The notes under the pieces: model-generated
The model's database searches: none
What the model was told of the DNA's origin: nothing
The model's input: the letters and a program-made list of their open reading frames with translations, nothing else
Source of the DNA: Pseudomonas sp. 10-1B
GTDB taxonomy: Bacteria; Pseudomonadota; Gammaproteobacteria; Pseudomonadales; Pseudomonadaceae
Direction of reading: 5' to 3'
Assembly (NCBI RefSeq): GCF_000935045.1
Contig: NZ_JYKS01000040.1
Location: forward strand, 78,747-142,746
Length of the DNA: 64,000 nt
Part shown: positions 57,634-64,000 of the stretch, in pieces
How positions within the stretch are numbered: position 1 is the stretch's first letter
Layout of the letters: every line of letters starts with the position of its first letter
Position numbers and translations under genes: made by a program

Positions 57634-59233
57634 GCCCAGCATGACTGCCGGCCAGGCGCTGGTGCGGCTGTTGGCCAACTACGGCGTGGAGACGGTGTTC
57701 GGCATCCCCGGGGTGCATACCCTGGAGCTGTACCGCGGCCTGCCGGGCAGTGGCATCCGCCATGTGCTGACCCGCCACGAGCAGGGCGCCGGCTTCATGG
57801 CCGATGGCTATGCCCGGGTCAGCGGTAAACCGGGGGTATGCTTCGTCATCACCGGCCCGGGCGTGACCAATGCCGCCACCGCCATCGGCCAGGCCTACGC
57901 CGACTCCATCCCGCTGCTGGTGATTTCCAGCGTCAACCACACCGCCAGCCTGGGCAAAGGCTGGGGCTGCCTGCACGAAACCCAGGACCAGCGCGCCATG
58001 ACCGCGCCGATCACCGCGTTCTCCGCCGTGGCCCTGCGCGGCGAAGACCTGCCCGAGCTGATCGCCCGTGCCTGGGCGGTGTTCGACAGCGAACGGCCAC
58101 GCCCGGTGCACATCTCGGTGCCGCTGGATGTGCTGGCCGCGCCGGTCAGCCATGACTGGAGCGCTGAGGTGGTGCGCCGCCCCGGGCGTGGCCAGCCGTG
58201 CCGCGACAGCCTCGACCAGGCCGCCCTCAAGCTGGCGGCTGCCAAGCGGCCGATGATCATCGCCGGCGGTGGTGCGTTGCACGCATCCGCGCAACTGCAG
58301 CAACTGAGCACCCGGCTGGCGGCGCCACTGTTCACCAGCGTGGCCGGCAAAGGCCTGCTGCCGCCGAACGCACCGCTCAATGCCGGTTCGAGCCTGTGCG
58401 TGGAGCCTGGCTGGCAACTGATCAGCCAGGCCGACGTGGTGCTGGCCGTGGGCACCGAAATGGCCGACACCGACTTCTGGCGCGAGCGCCTGCCGATCGG
58501 CGGCGAGCTGTTGCGCGTGGATATCGACCCGCGCAAGTTCAACGACTTCTATCCCTGTGCCGTGGCCCTGCACGGCGATGCCCGGGAAACCCTGGCCGGC
58601 TTGCTCGAGCACCTGCCAGCGCTCGACCGTGACCCGGCCCAGGCCATCGAGGCGGTGGCCAACCTGCGCCAGGCCATTCGCAACGGCCATGCGCCGCTGC
58701 AGGCCATGCATCAGGCAATCCTCGACCGCATTGCCGCCGTACTGCCCGACGACGCTTTCATCAGCAGTGACATGACCCAACTGGCCTACACCGGCAACTA
58801 TGCCTTCGCCAGCCGGGCACCACGCAGTTGGCTGCATCCCACCGGCTACGGCACCCTCGGCTACGGCCTGCCGGCCGGTATCGGCGGCATGCTCGCCAGC
58901 GACCACCGCCCGGGCCTGGTACTGGTTGGCGACGGCGGCTTCCTGTACACCGCCCAGGAACTGGCCACGGCGGTCGAGGAACTGGACCGGCCCTTGGTCG
59001 TGCTGCTGTGGAACAACGACGCCCTCGGCCAGATCCGCGACGATATGCTCGGCCTGGACATCGAGCCGGTTGGCGTGCTGCCACGCAACCCAGACTTCAT
59101 CGGCCTGGCCCGCGCCTTTGGTTGCGCGGTGCGCCAACCACGCGACCTGGACGCGCTGCAGGCCGACCTGGCCAGCGGTTTCGCCACAGCCGGCGTGACC
59201 TTCATCGAACTCAAGCACACCTGCGCCTGCTAA
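57626..59233 (+). CDS. aruI: 2-Ketoarginine decarboxylase AruI (ThDP-dependent)
   Basis: A 535-residue ThDP enzyme of the acetolactate-synthase-like family. Catalytic Glu52 lies in RHEQGAGFMADGYARVSG, and the ThDP/Mg motif is VGDGGFLYTAQELATAVEEL ... LWNNDALG near 432-465. It decarboxylates 2-ketoarginine (5-guanidino-2-oxopentanoate) to 4-guanidinobutyraldehyde. Identification relies on the aruH, racemase and permease neighbours, which match the described locus. AAGGAG lies upstream of the ATG, which sits inside the ligase gene end. Confidence 0.88.
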   Translation: MNKPSMTAGQALVRLLANYGVETVFGIPGVHTLELYRGLPGSGIRHVLTRHEQGAGFMADGYARVSGKPGVCFVITGPGVTNAATAIGQAYADSIPLLVISSVNHTASLGKGWGCLHETQDQRAMTAPITAFSAVALRGEDLPELIARAWAVFDSERPRPVHISVPLDVLAAPVSHDWSAEVVRRPGRGQPCRDSLDQAALKLAAAKRPMIIAGGGALHASAQLQQLSTRLAAPLFTSVAGKGLLPPNAPLNAGSSLCVEPGWQLISQADVVLAVGTEMADTDFWRERLPIGGELLRVDIDPRKFNDFYPCAVALHGDARETLAGLLEHLPALDRDPAQAIEAVANLRQAIRNGHAPLQAMHQAILDRIAAVLPDDAFISSDMTQLAYTGNYAFASRAPRSWLHPTGYGTLGYGLPAGIGGMLASDHRPGLVLVGDGGFLYTAQELATAVEELDRPLVVLLWNNDALGQIRDDMLGLDIEPVGVLPRNPDFIGLARAFGCAVRQPRDLDALQADLASGFATAGVTFIELKHTCAC

Positions 59234-59267
59234 GCCGCGGACACCGACAACAACAAGAGAAACCACC

Positions 59268-60497
59268 ATGCCATTTCGCCGTACCCTGCTGGCTGCATCC
59301 CTGGCGGTGCTGATCACTGGCCAGGCCCCGCTGTACGCCGCACCGCCGCTGTCGATGGACAACGGCAGCGCCGCCCTGACCGTGCACAACAGCAACGCCT
59401 GGGTCGAAGTCAGCGCCAGCGCCCTGCAACACAACATTCGCACCCTGCAAGCGAAAATGGCGGGCAAATCCAAGCTGTGTGCCGTGCTCAAGGCCGATGC
59501 CTATGGCCATGGCATCGGCCTGGTGATGCCGTCGATCATCGCCCAAGGCGTGCCCTGCGTGGCAGTGGCCAGCAACGAGGAGGCCCGCGTGGTCCGCGCC
59601 AGCGGCTTCACCGGGCAACTGGTGCGGGTGCGCCTGGCCAGCCTCAGCGAGCTGGAAGATGCCCTGCAGTACGACATGGAAGAATTGGTCGGCAGCGCCG
59701 AGTTCGCCCGCCAGGCAGATGCCATCGCCGCGCGCCACGGCAAGACCCTGCGCATCCACCTGGCGCTCAATTCCAGCGGCATGAGCCGCAACGGGGTGGA
59801 AATGGCCACCTGGTCCGGCCGTGGCGAAGCGCTGCAGATCACCGACCAGCAGCACCTCAAGCTGGTCGCGCTGATGTCCCATTTCGCCGTGGAAGACAAG
59901 GACGATGTGCGCAAGGGCCTGGCGGCCTTCAACGAGCAGGCCGCCTGGCTGATCAAGCACGCCAAGCTCGACCGCCGCCAACTCACCCTGCATGTCGCCA
60001 ACTCCTTCGCTACGCTGGAGGTGCCGGAAGCGCGCCTGGACATGGTCCGCACCGGTGGTGCGCTGTTCGGGGACACCGTGCCGGAGCGCAGCGAATACCA
60101 ACGTGCCATGCAGTTCAAGTCGCACGTGGCGGCGGTGCACAGCTACCCGGCCGGCAACACCGTCGGCTACGACCGCACCTTCAGCCTGTCGCGCGATTCG
60201 CGCCTGGCCAACATCACCGTCGGCTACTCCGATGGCTACCGCCGGGTGTTCACCAACAAGGGCCATGTGCTGATCAACGGCCACCGGGTGCCAGTGGTGG
60301 GCAAGGTGTCGATGAACACGCTGATGGTCGATGTCACCGACTTCCCCGACGTGAAGGGTGGCAACGAAGTGGTGCTGTTCGGCAAACAGGCCGGGGCTGA
60401 AATCACCCAGGCCGAGATGGAAGACATCAACGGCGCGCTGCTTGCTGACCTGTACACCGTATGGGGCAGTTCCAACCCGAAGATTCTCGTCGACTGA
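59268..60497 (+). CDS. alr: Periplasmic broad-specificity amino acid racemase (Alr/Bsr)
   Basis: A 409-residue PLP racemase with a signal peptide (1-24, ending PLYA), unlike the cytoplasmic alanine racemase. PLP Lys75 lies in CAVLKADAYGHG, and the second catalytic base is the Tyr in NTVGYDRTFSL near 305. P. putida has such a broad-specificity periplasmic enzyme that acts on lysine and arginine. It is 34 bases after aruI and 24 before aruH. In the operon it would convert D-arginine (or D-lysine) to the L form, or the reverse, before or after uptake. Confidence 0.87.
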   Translation: MPFRRTLLAASLAVLITGQAPLYAAPPLSMDNGSAALTVHNSNAWVEVSASALQHNIRTLQAKMAGKSKLCAVLKADAYGHGIGLVMPSIIAQGVPCVAVASNEEARVVRASGFTGQLVRVRLASLSELEDALQYDMEELVGSAEFARQADAIAARHGKTLRIHLALNSSGMSRNGVEMATWSGRGEALQITDQQHLKLVALMSHFAVEDKDDVRKGLAAFNEQAAWLIKHAKLDRRQLTLHVANSFATLEVPEARLDMVRTGGALFGDTVPERSEYQRAMQFKSHVAAVHSYPAGNTVGYDRTFSLSRDSRLANITVGYSDGYRRVFTNKGHVLINGHRVPVVGKVSMNTLMVDVTDFPDVKGGNEVVLFGKQAGAEITQAEMEDINGALLADLYTVWGSSNPKILVD

Positions 60498-60521
60498 AAC
60501 CGTCATTGAAGGGAGATTGCC

Positions 60522-61712
60522 ATGCGCTACGCCAAGCTCACCCAACGCATCGCCGGCGACGGGGCCGCGGCCTGGGACATCCATTACCGCGCCCTGGCGC
60601 TGCAGGCCGAGGGCAAGGACATCCTGCTGCTGTCAGTGGGCGACCCGGACTTCGACACCCCCGCGCCGATCGTCGAGGCGGCCATTGGCAGCCTGCGCGC
60701 GGGCCACACCCATTACGCCGATGTGCGCGGCAAGCTGGCTCTGCGCCAGGCCATCGCCAACCGCCACCGGCAGCGCAGCGGCCAGGCCGTCAGCGCCGAC
60801 CAGGTGACGGTGTTGGCCGGGGCCCAGTGCGCGCTGTTCTGCGTGGCCCAGTGCGTGCTCGACCCGGGCGACGAGGTGATCGTCGCCGAACCGATGTACG
60901 TCACTTATGAGGCGGTGTTCGGCGCCTGTGGCGCCAAGGTGGTGCCGGTGCCGGTCAAGCCGGAGAACGGCTTCCGTGTGTGCCCGCGTGACGTCGCCGA
61001 GCGCATCACCCCGCGTACCCGTGCCCTGGCCCTGAACAGCCCGCACAACCCTTCGGGGGCGAGCCTGCCGCGTGCCACCTGGGAAGCTCTGGCCGAACTG
61101 TGCATCGCCCATGACTTGTGGCTGATCTCCGACGAGGTGTACAGCGAGCTGCTGTACGACGGCGAGCATGTCAGCCCCGCCAGCCTGCCGGGCATGGCCG
61201 AGCGCACCGCCACCCTCAACAGCCTGTCGAAGTCGCATGCCATGACCGGCTGGCGGGTGGGCTGGGTGGTCGGTTCGGTCGAGCTGGCCGCGCACCTGGA
61301 AAACCTCGCCCTGTGCATGCTGTACGGCTCGCCGGACTTTATCCAGGACGCCGCCGTGGTGGCGCTGGAGCAGCCATTGCCGGACCTGGACGCCATGCGC
61401 GAGGCCTATCGCCAGCGCCGCGACCTGGTGTGCGAGCAACTGGCCGGCTGCCCGGGCATCAAGGCACTGAAGCCCGATGGCGGCATGTTCGTGATGGTCG
61501 ATATCCGCGAAACCGGCCTCAGTGCCCAGGCCTTCGCCGACCGCCTGCTCGACAGCCAAGGTGTATCGGTGCTGGCTGGCGAAGCCTTTGGCCCTAGCGC
61601 CGCCGGGCATATCCGCCTGGGCCTGGTGCTGGGCCCCGAGGCCTTGGCTGACGCTTGCCAACGCATTGCCCGCTGCGCCGGCGCACTGATGCAGGGGCAG
61701 GCCCATGCGTGA
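60522..61712 (+). CDS. aruH: Arginine:pyruvate transaminase AruH
   Basis: A 396-residue class I/II PLP aminotransferase. PLP-binding Lys237 lies in SLSKSHAMTGWRVGW, with NSPHNPSGAS near 172-181 and an Arg in the C-terminal IRLGLV region for carboxylate binding. It transfers the amino group of L-arginine to pyruvate, giving 2-ketoarginine and alanine. It lies directly before the aldehyde dehydrogenase gene, overlapping it by 8 bases. The neighbours aruI and aruRS support the name. Confidence 0.88.
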   Translation: MRYAKLTQRIAGDGAAAWDIHYRALALQAEGKDILLLSVGDPDFDTPAPIVEAAIGSLRAGHTHYADVRGKLALRQAIANRHRQRSGQAVSADQVTVLAGAQCALFCVAQCVLDPGDEVIVAEPMYVTYEAVFGACGAKVVPVPVKPENGFRVCPRDVAERITPRTRALALNSPHNPSGASLPRATWEALAELCIAHDLWLISDEVYSELLYDGEHVSPASLPGMAERTATLNSLSKSHAMTGWRVGWVVGSVELAAHLENLALCMLYGSPDFIQDAAVVALEQPLPDLDAMREAYRQRRDLVCEQLAGCPGIKALKPDGGMFVMVDIRETGLSAQAFADRLLDSQGVSVLAGEAFGPSAAGHIRLGLVLGPEALADACQRIARCAGALMQGQAHA

Positions 61713-63120
61713 GTATGCGCGGCTGTACATCGACGGTGCCTGGCAGGTGCCGAGCGGGCAGGGCATGGCCGACGTGATCGACCCGGCCAGCGAACAGGTC
61801 ATCGGCCGCGTGCCGCTGGGCGCCGAGGCCGATGTCGAGCGGGCGGTGATGGCGGCGCGGCGGGCCTTCGAGGGTTGGTCGCGCACGCCGTCGAGCGTGC
61901 GCGCCGGGTACATCCAGGCACTGGCCGCGCAACTGAAAAAGCGCGCGGCGGAAATGGCCGACGTCATCACCGCGGAGCTGGGCATGCCGGTGCAGTGGTG
62001 CCAGGCGGTGCAGGTCGAGGGCCCGATTGCCGGGCTTGCGCAGTACGCCGAGCTGGCCGGGCTGATGGACCAGCTGCGTGAGGTCGGCAACTCGCTGGTG
62101 TACCGCGAGGCGGTTGGCGTATGCGCGTTCATCAACCCATGGAACTACCCGCTGCACCAGATGATCGGCAAGCTGGCTCCGGCCTTGGCCGCCGGTTGCA
62201 CGGTGGTGGTCAAGCCCAGCCAGGAAACACCGCTGCATGCATTTTTGCTGGCCGAGATGATCGAGGCCATCGGCCTGCCGGCCGGTGTCTTCAACCTGGT
62301 CAGCGGCCCGGGGGCCAAAGTGGGCGAGGCTCTGGCCCGGCACCCGCAGGTGGACATGGTGTCGTTCACCGGCTCCACTGGCGCCGGGGTGCGAGTGGCC
62401 CAGGCGGCAGCGCCGACGGTGAAGCGCGTGTGCCTGGAACTGGACGGCAAGTCGCCGCTGCTGATTACCGCCGACGCCGACCTGCACGCGGCGGTGCGCC
62501 ATGGTGTGCAGGACGTGATGATCAACTCGGGGCAGACCTGTACCGCGCTGACCCGCATGCTGCTGCCAGCCAGCCGCTACGCCGAGGCGCTGGAGATCGC
62601 CGAGGCCGAGGCCCGTGCGCTGGTGATGGGCGACCCGCGCGACCCGACCAGCTTCCTTGGGCCGATGTGTTCGGCAGGCCAGCGGCACACGGTGCTCGAC
62701 TATATTCGCCTGGGCCAGCAGGAGGGAGCGCGCTTGCTGTGCGGGGGCGAGGGACCAAGCGGCTTCGAACGCGGGTTCTACGTGGCGCCGACGTTGTTTG
62801 CCGACGTCGACAACCGCATGCGCATTGCCCAGGAGGAGATCTTCGGCCCGGTGCTGTGCCTGATTCCCTATGCCGACGAGGCCCAGGCACTGGCGCTGGC
62901 CAATGATTCGCCGTTCGGCTTGTCCAGCGCAGTGTGGGCCGGCAGCCGTGAGCATGGCCTGGCCCTGGCCCGGCAAATCCGCGCAGGGCAGTGTTTCATC
63001 AATGGTGGCGGGTTCAACTACCAGGCACCGTTCGGTGGCTACAAGCAATCGGGCAATGGGCGCGAATGGGGCGAGGAGGGCCTGGCGGAGTTCGTCGAGG
63101 TGAAAGCGGTGCAGTGCTGA
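61705..63120 (+). CDS. Aldehyde dehydrogenase (probable 4-guanidinobutyraldehyde dehydrogenase)
   Basis: A 471-residue NAD(P)-dependent ALDH. Seen: NPWNYPL (144-150), catalytic Glu245 in LELDGKSP, nucleophile Cys279 in NSGQTCTALTR and EEIFGPVLC near 377. The order Glu245-Cys279 and the length are normal. It is translationally coupled to aruH, so oxidation of 4-guanidinobutyraldehyde (the AruI product) to 4-guanidinobutyrate is the natural role. Substrate specificity is inferred from operon context only. Confidence 0.85.
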   Translation: MREYARLYIDGAWQVPSGQGMADVIDPASEQVIGRVPLGAEADVERAVMAARRAFEGWSRTPSSVRAGYIQALAAQLKKRAAEMADVITAELGMPVQWCQAVQVEGPIAGLAQYAELAGLMDQLREVGNSLVYREAVGVCAFINPWNYPLHQMIGKLAPALAAGCTVVVKPSQETPLHAFLLAEMIEAIGLPAGVFNLVSGPGAKVGEALARHPQVDMVSFTGSTGAGVRVAQAAAPTVKRVCLELDGKSPLLITADADLHAAVRHGVQDVMINSGQTCTALTRMLLPASRYAEALEIAEAEARALVMGDPRDPTSFLGPMCSAGQRHTVLDYIRLGQQEGARLLCGGEGPSGFERGFYVAPTLFADVDNRMRIAQEEIFGPVLCLIPYADEAQALALANDSPFGLSSAVWAGSREHGLALARQIRAGQCFINGGGFNYQAPFGGYKQSGNGREWGEEGLAEFVEVKAVQC

Positions 63121-63163
63121 TCGATGGCTGGAAGACAACCTGTTTTGTGTGAGGAGAATGTTT

Positions 63164-63865
63164 GTGAATGTACTGATCGTCCATGCTCACCCCGAGCCGC
63201 AATCGTTCACCGCTGCCCTGCGTGACCAGGCAGTGGAAACGTTCCGCGCCCAAGGCCACCAGGTGCAGGTCAGCGACCTGTATGCCATGGGCTGGAACCC
63301 GGTGGCCAGTGCCGATGACTTTACCCAGCGCGAGAACCCCGAGTACCTGGTGTATGCTCTGGAGCAGCGCCAGGGGGTCAAGCGTGGCGCCATTGCCGCG
63401 GATATCCAGCAGGAGCTGGACAAGCTGTTGTGGGCGGACTTGCTGGTTCTGAACTTCCCGATCTTCTGGTTCTCGACGCCGGCCATGCTCAAGGGCTGGA
63501 TCGACCGGGTACTGGTGTCGGGGGTGTGCTACGGCGGCAAGCGCTTCTATGACCAGGGCGGCCTGGCCGGCAAGAAGGCGCTGGTGAGCGTGACCCTGGG
63601 CGGGCGCGAGCACATGTTCGGCGAAGGGGCGATCCACGGGCCGCTGGAAGACATGCTGCGGCCGATTCTGCGTGGCACGCTGGCCTATGTCGGTTTCGAG
63701 GTGTTGCCGCCGTTCGTGGCCTGGCATGTGCCGTACATCAGCGATGAAGCGCGACAGGAGTTCCTGCAGCAGTACCGCCAGCGCCTGGAGCAGCTCTCCG
63801 ATGACCAGCCACTGGTGTTCCCGCGGCTGGCGCAGTTCGATGAGGCGCTGTATCCACTCGTGTGA
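63164..63865 (+). CDS. NAD(P)H dehydrogenase (quinone)-like flavoprotein
   Basis: A 233-residue flavodoxin-fold protein of the NQO1/MdaB/KefF group. NVLIVHAHPEPQSFTAALRD at the N-terminus (FMN/FAD phosphate loop) and DLLVLNFPIFWFSTPAMLKGWIDRVLV near 100-126 are diagnostic. The GTG at 63164 is preferred because GAGGAGA sits 7 bases upstream; ATG 63158 is too close to that site. It is the last gene of the aru region, 43 bases after the ALDH. A role in redox balance or quinone reduction is the family's general function; its link to arginine use is not clear. Confidence 0.83.
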   Translation: MNVLIVHAHPEPQSFTAALRDQAVETFRAQGHQVQVSDLYAMGWNPVASADDFTQRENPEYLVYALEQRQGVKRGAIAADIQQELDKLLWADLLVLNFPIFWFSTPAMLKGWIDRVLVSGVCYGGKRFYDQGGLAGKKALVSVTLGGREHMFGEGAIHGPLEDMLRPILRGTLAYVGFEVLPPFVAWHVPYISDEARQEFLQQYRQRLEQLSDDQPLVFPRLAQFDEALYPLV

Positions 63866-63894
63866 TTTCCTGCACTGGCCTCATCGCCGGCAAG

Positions 63895-64000
63895 CCAGCT
63901 CCCACAGGTGCTGCATAGACCTCAAGCCATCTGCAGACCTGTGGGGCCAGCTCCCACAGGTGCTGCATAGACCTCAAGCCATCTGCAGACCCTGTGGGGC
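63895..64000. repeat. 52-base tandem repeat containing a REP segment
   Basis: Unit 1 (63895-63946) and unit 2 (63947-64000) are nearly identical, starting CCAGCTCCCACAGGTGCTGC and ending TGTGGGGC, with one extra C late in unit 2. The first is preceded by CATCGCCGGCAAG, the usual left part of the second REP subtype. The array is cut by the window edge, so the copy number is unknown. Confidence 0.8.

Noticed and set aside
57362..59491. A 709-codon minus-strand open frame across aruI
   Set aside because: Antisense to aruI and the ends of its neighbours, with no recognisable domain; third-position GC keeps stops away.
60633..63138. Long minus-strand frames across aruH and the ALDH gene
   Set aside because: Composition and lack of domains mark them as shadows of the plus-strand genes, whose active-site residues are intact.
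63895..64000. Tandem repeat considered as a CRISPR array
   Set aside because: The repeat unit is 52 bases with no variable spacers, and no cas genes are present.

Overview
The window reads as chromosomal DNA of a Pseudomonas of the P. putida group. The evidence is high GC with GC-rich third positions, many REP palindromes built on CTGTGGGAGC, and a run of familiar Pseudomonas catabolic loci (glc, sfn, van, aru). No tRNA, rRNA, CRISPR, integrase or insertion sequence was seen. The assignment rests on gene content and motif reading only; no database search was possible.

Layout. 1-2.6 kb: glcE (partial) and glcD diverge from their FadR-type regulator glcC, with two TGGTcctACCA operator-like sites between them. 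3.2-14.7 kb: a catabolic block of unknown substrate. It holds three FAD amine/amino-acid-type oxidoreductases, a D-2-hydroxyacid dehydrogenase, an aldehyde dehydrogenase, a GlxA-type regulator, a RidA-like protein, a cupin, an MFS importer and a degenerate pyrroline-5-carboxylate-reductase-like protein; one oxidoreductase has a consensus-quality sigma-54 promoter. 14.9-17.9 kb: sfnECR-like sulfone/sulfonate sulfur-scavenging genes, again behind a sigma-54-like promoter. 18.1-27.8 kb: an itaconate-degradation locus (TRAP transporter, citramalyl-CoA lyase, itaconate CoA-transferase, MmgE/PrpD protein, acyl-CoA dehydrogenase, itaconyl-CoA hydratase, divergent LysR). A 40-bp promoter element is present in two copies, one for the CoA genes and one for the transporter. 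27.8-29.7 kb: a penicillin-binding protein 2 gene with no rod-shape neighbours.

30.2-41.7 kb: a vanillate region. vanB-vanA and a distant MFS importer both have GGATCC-centred palindromes that fit VanR operators. Between importer and porin lies a benzoylformate-decarboxylase module (LysR, mdlC, MFS, aldehyde dehydrogenase) that could feed aryl-glyoxylates into benzoate- or vanillate-type pathways. 41.8-46 kb: an ABC ATPase, an FtsX-type permease and a CrtC/AttH-like lipoprotein, all overlapping. 46.2-63.9 kb: the arginine transaminase region. It comprises aruR, a solute-binding protein and aruS (all overlapping), a permease, then enoyl-CoA hydratase, acyl-CoA dehydrogenase, ADP-forming acyl-CoA ligase, aruI, a periplasmic broad-specificity racemase, aruH, an aldehyde dehydrogenase and a quinone-reductase-like flavoprotein. 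The window ends in a 52-bp tandem repeat containing a REP segment.

The points most worth following are the unidentified oxidase/RidA cluster, the mdlC module inside the van region, the AruR/solute-binding-protein/AruS unit, the CoA-type genes inside the arginine operon, and the duplicated itaconate promoter element.
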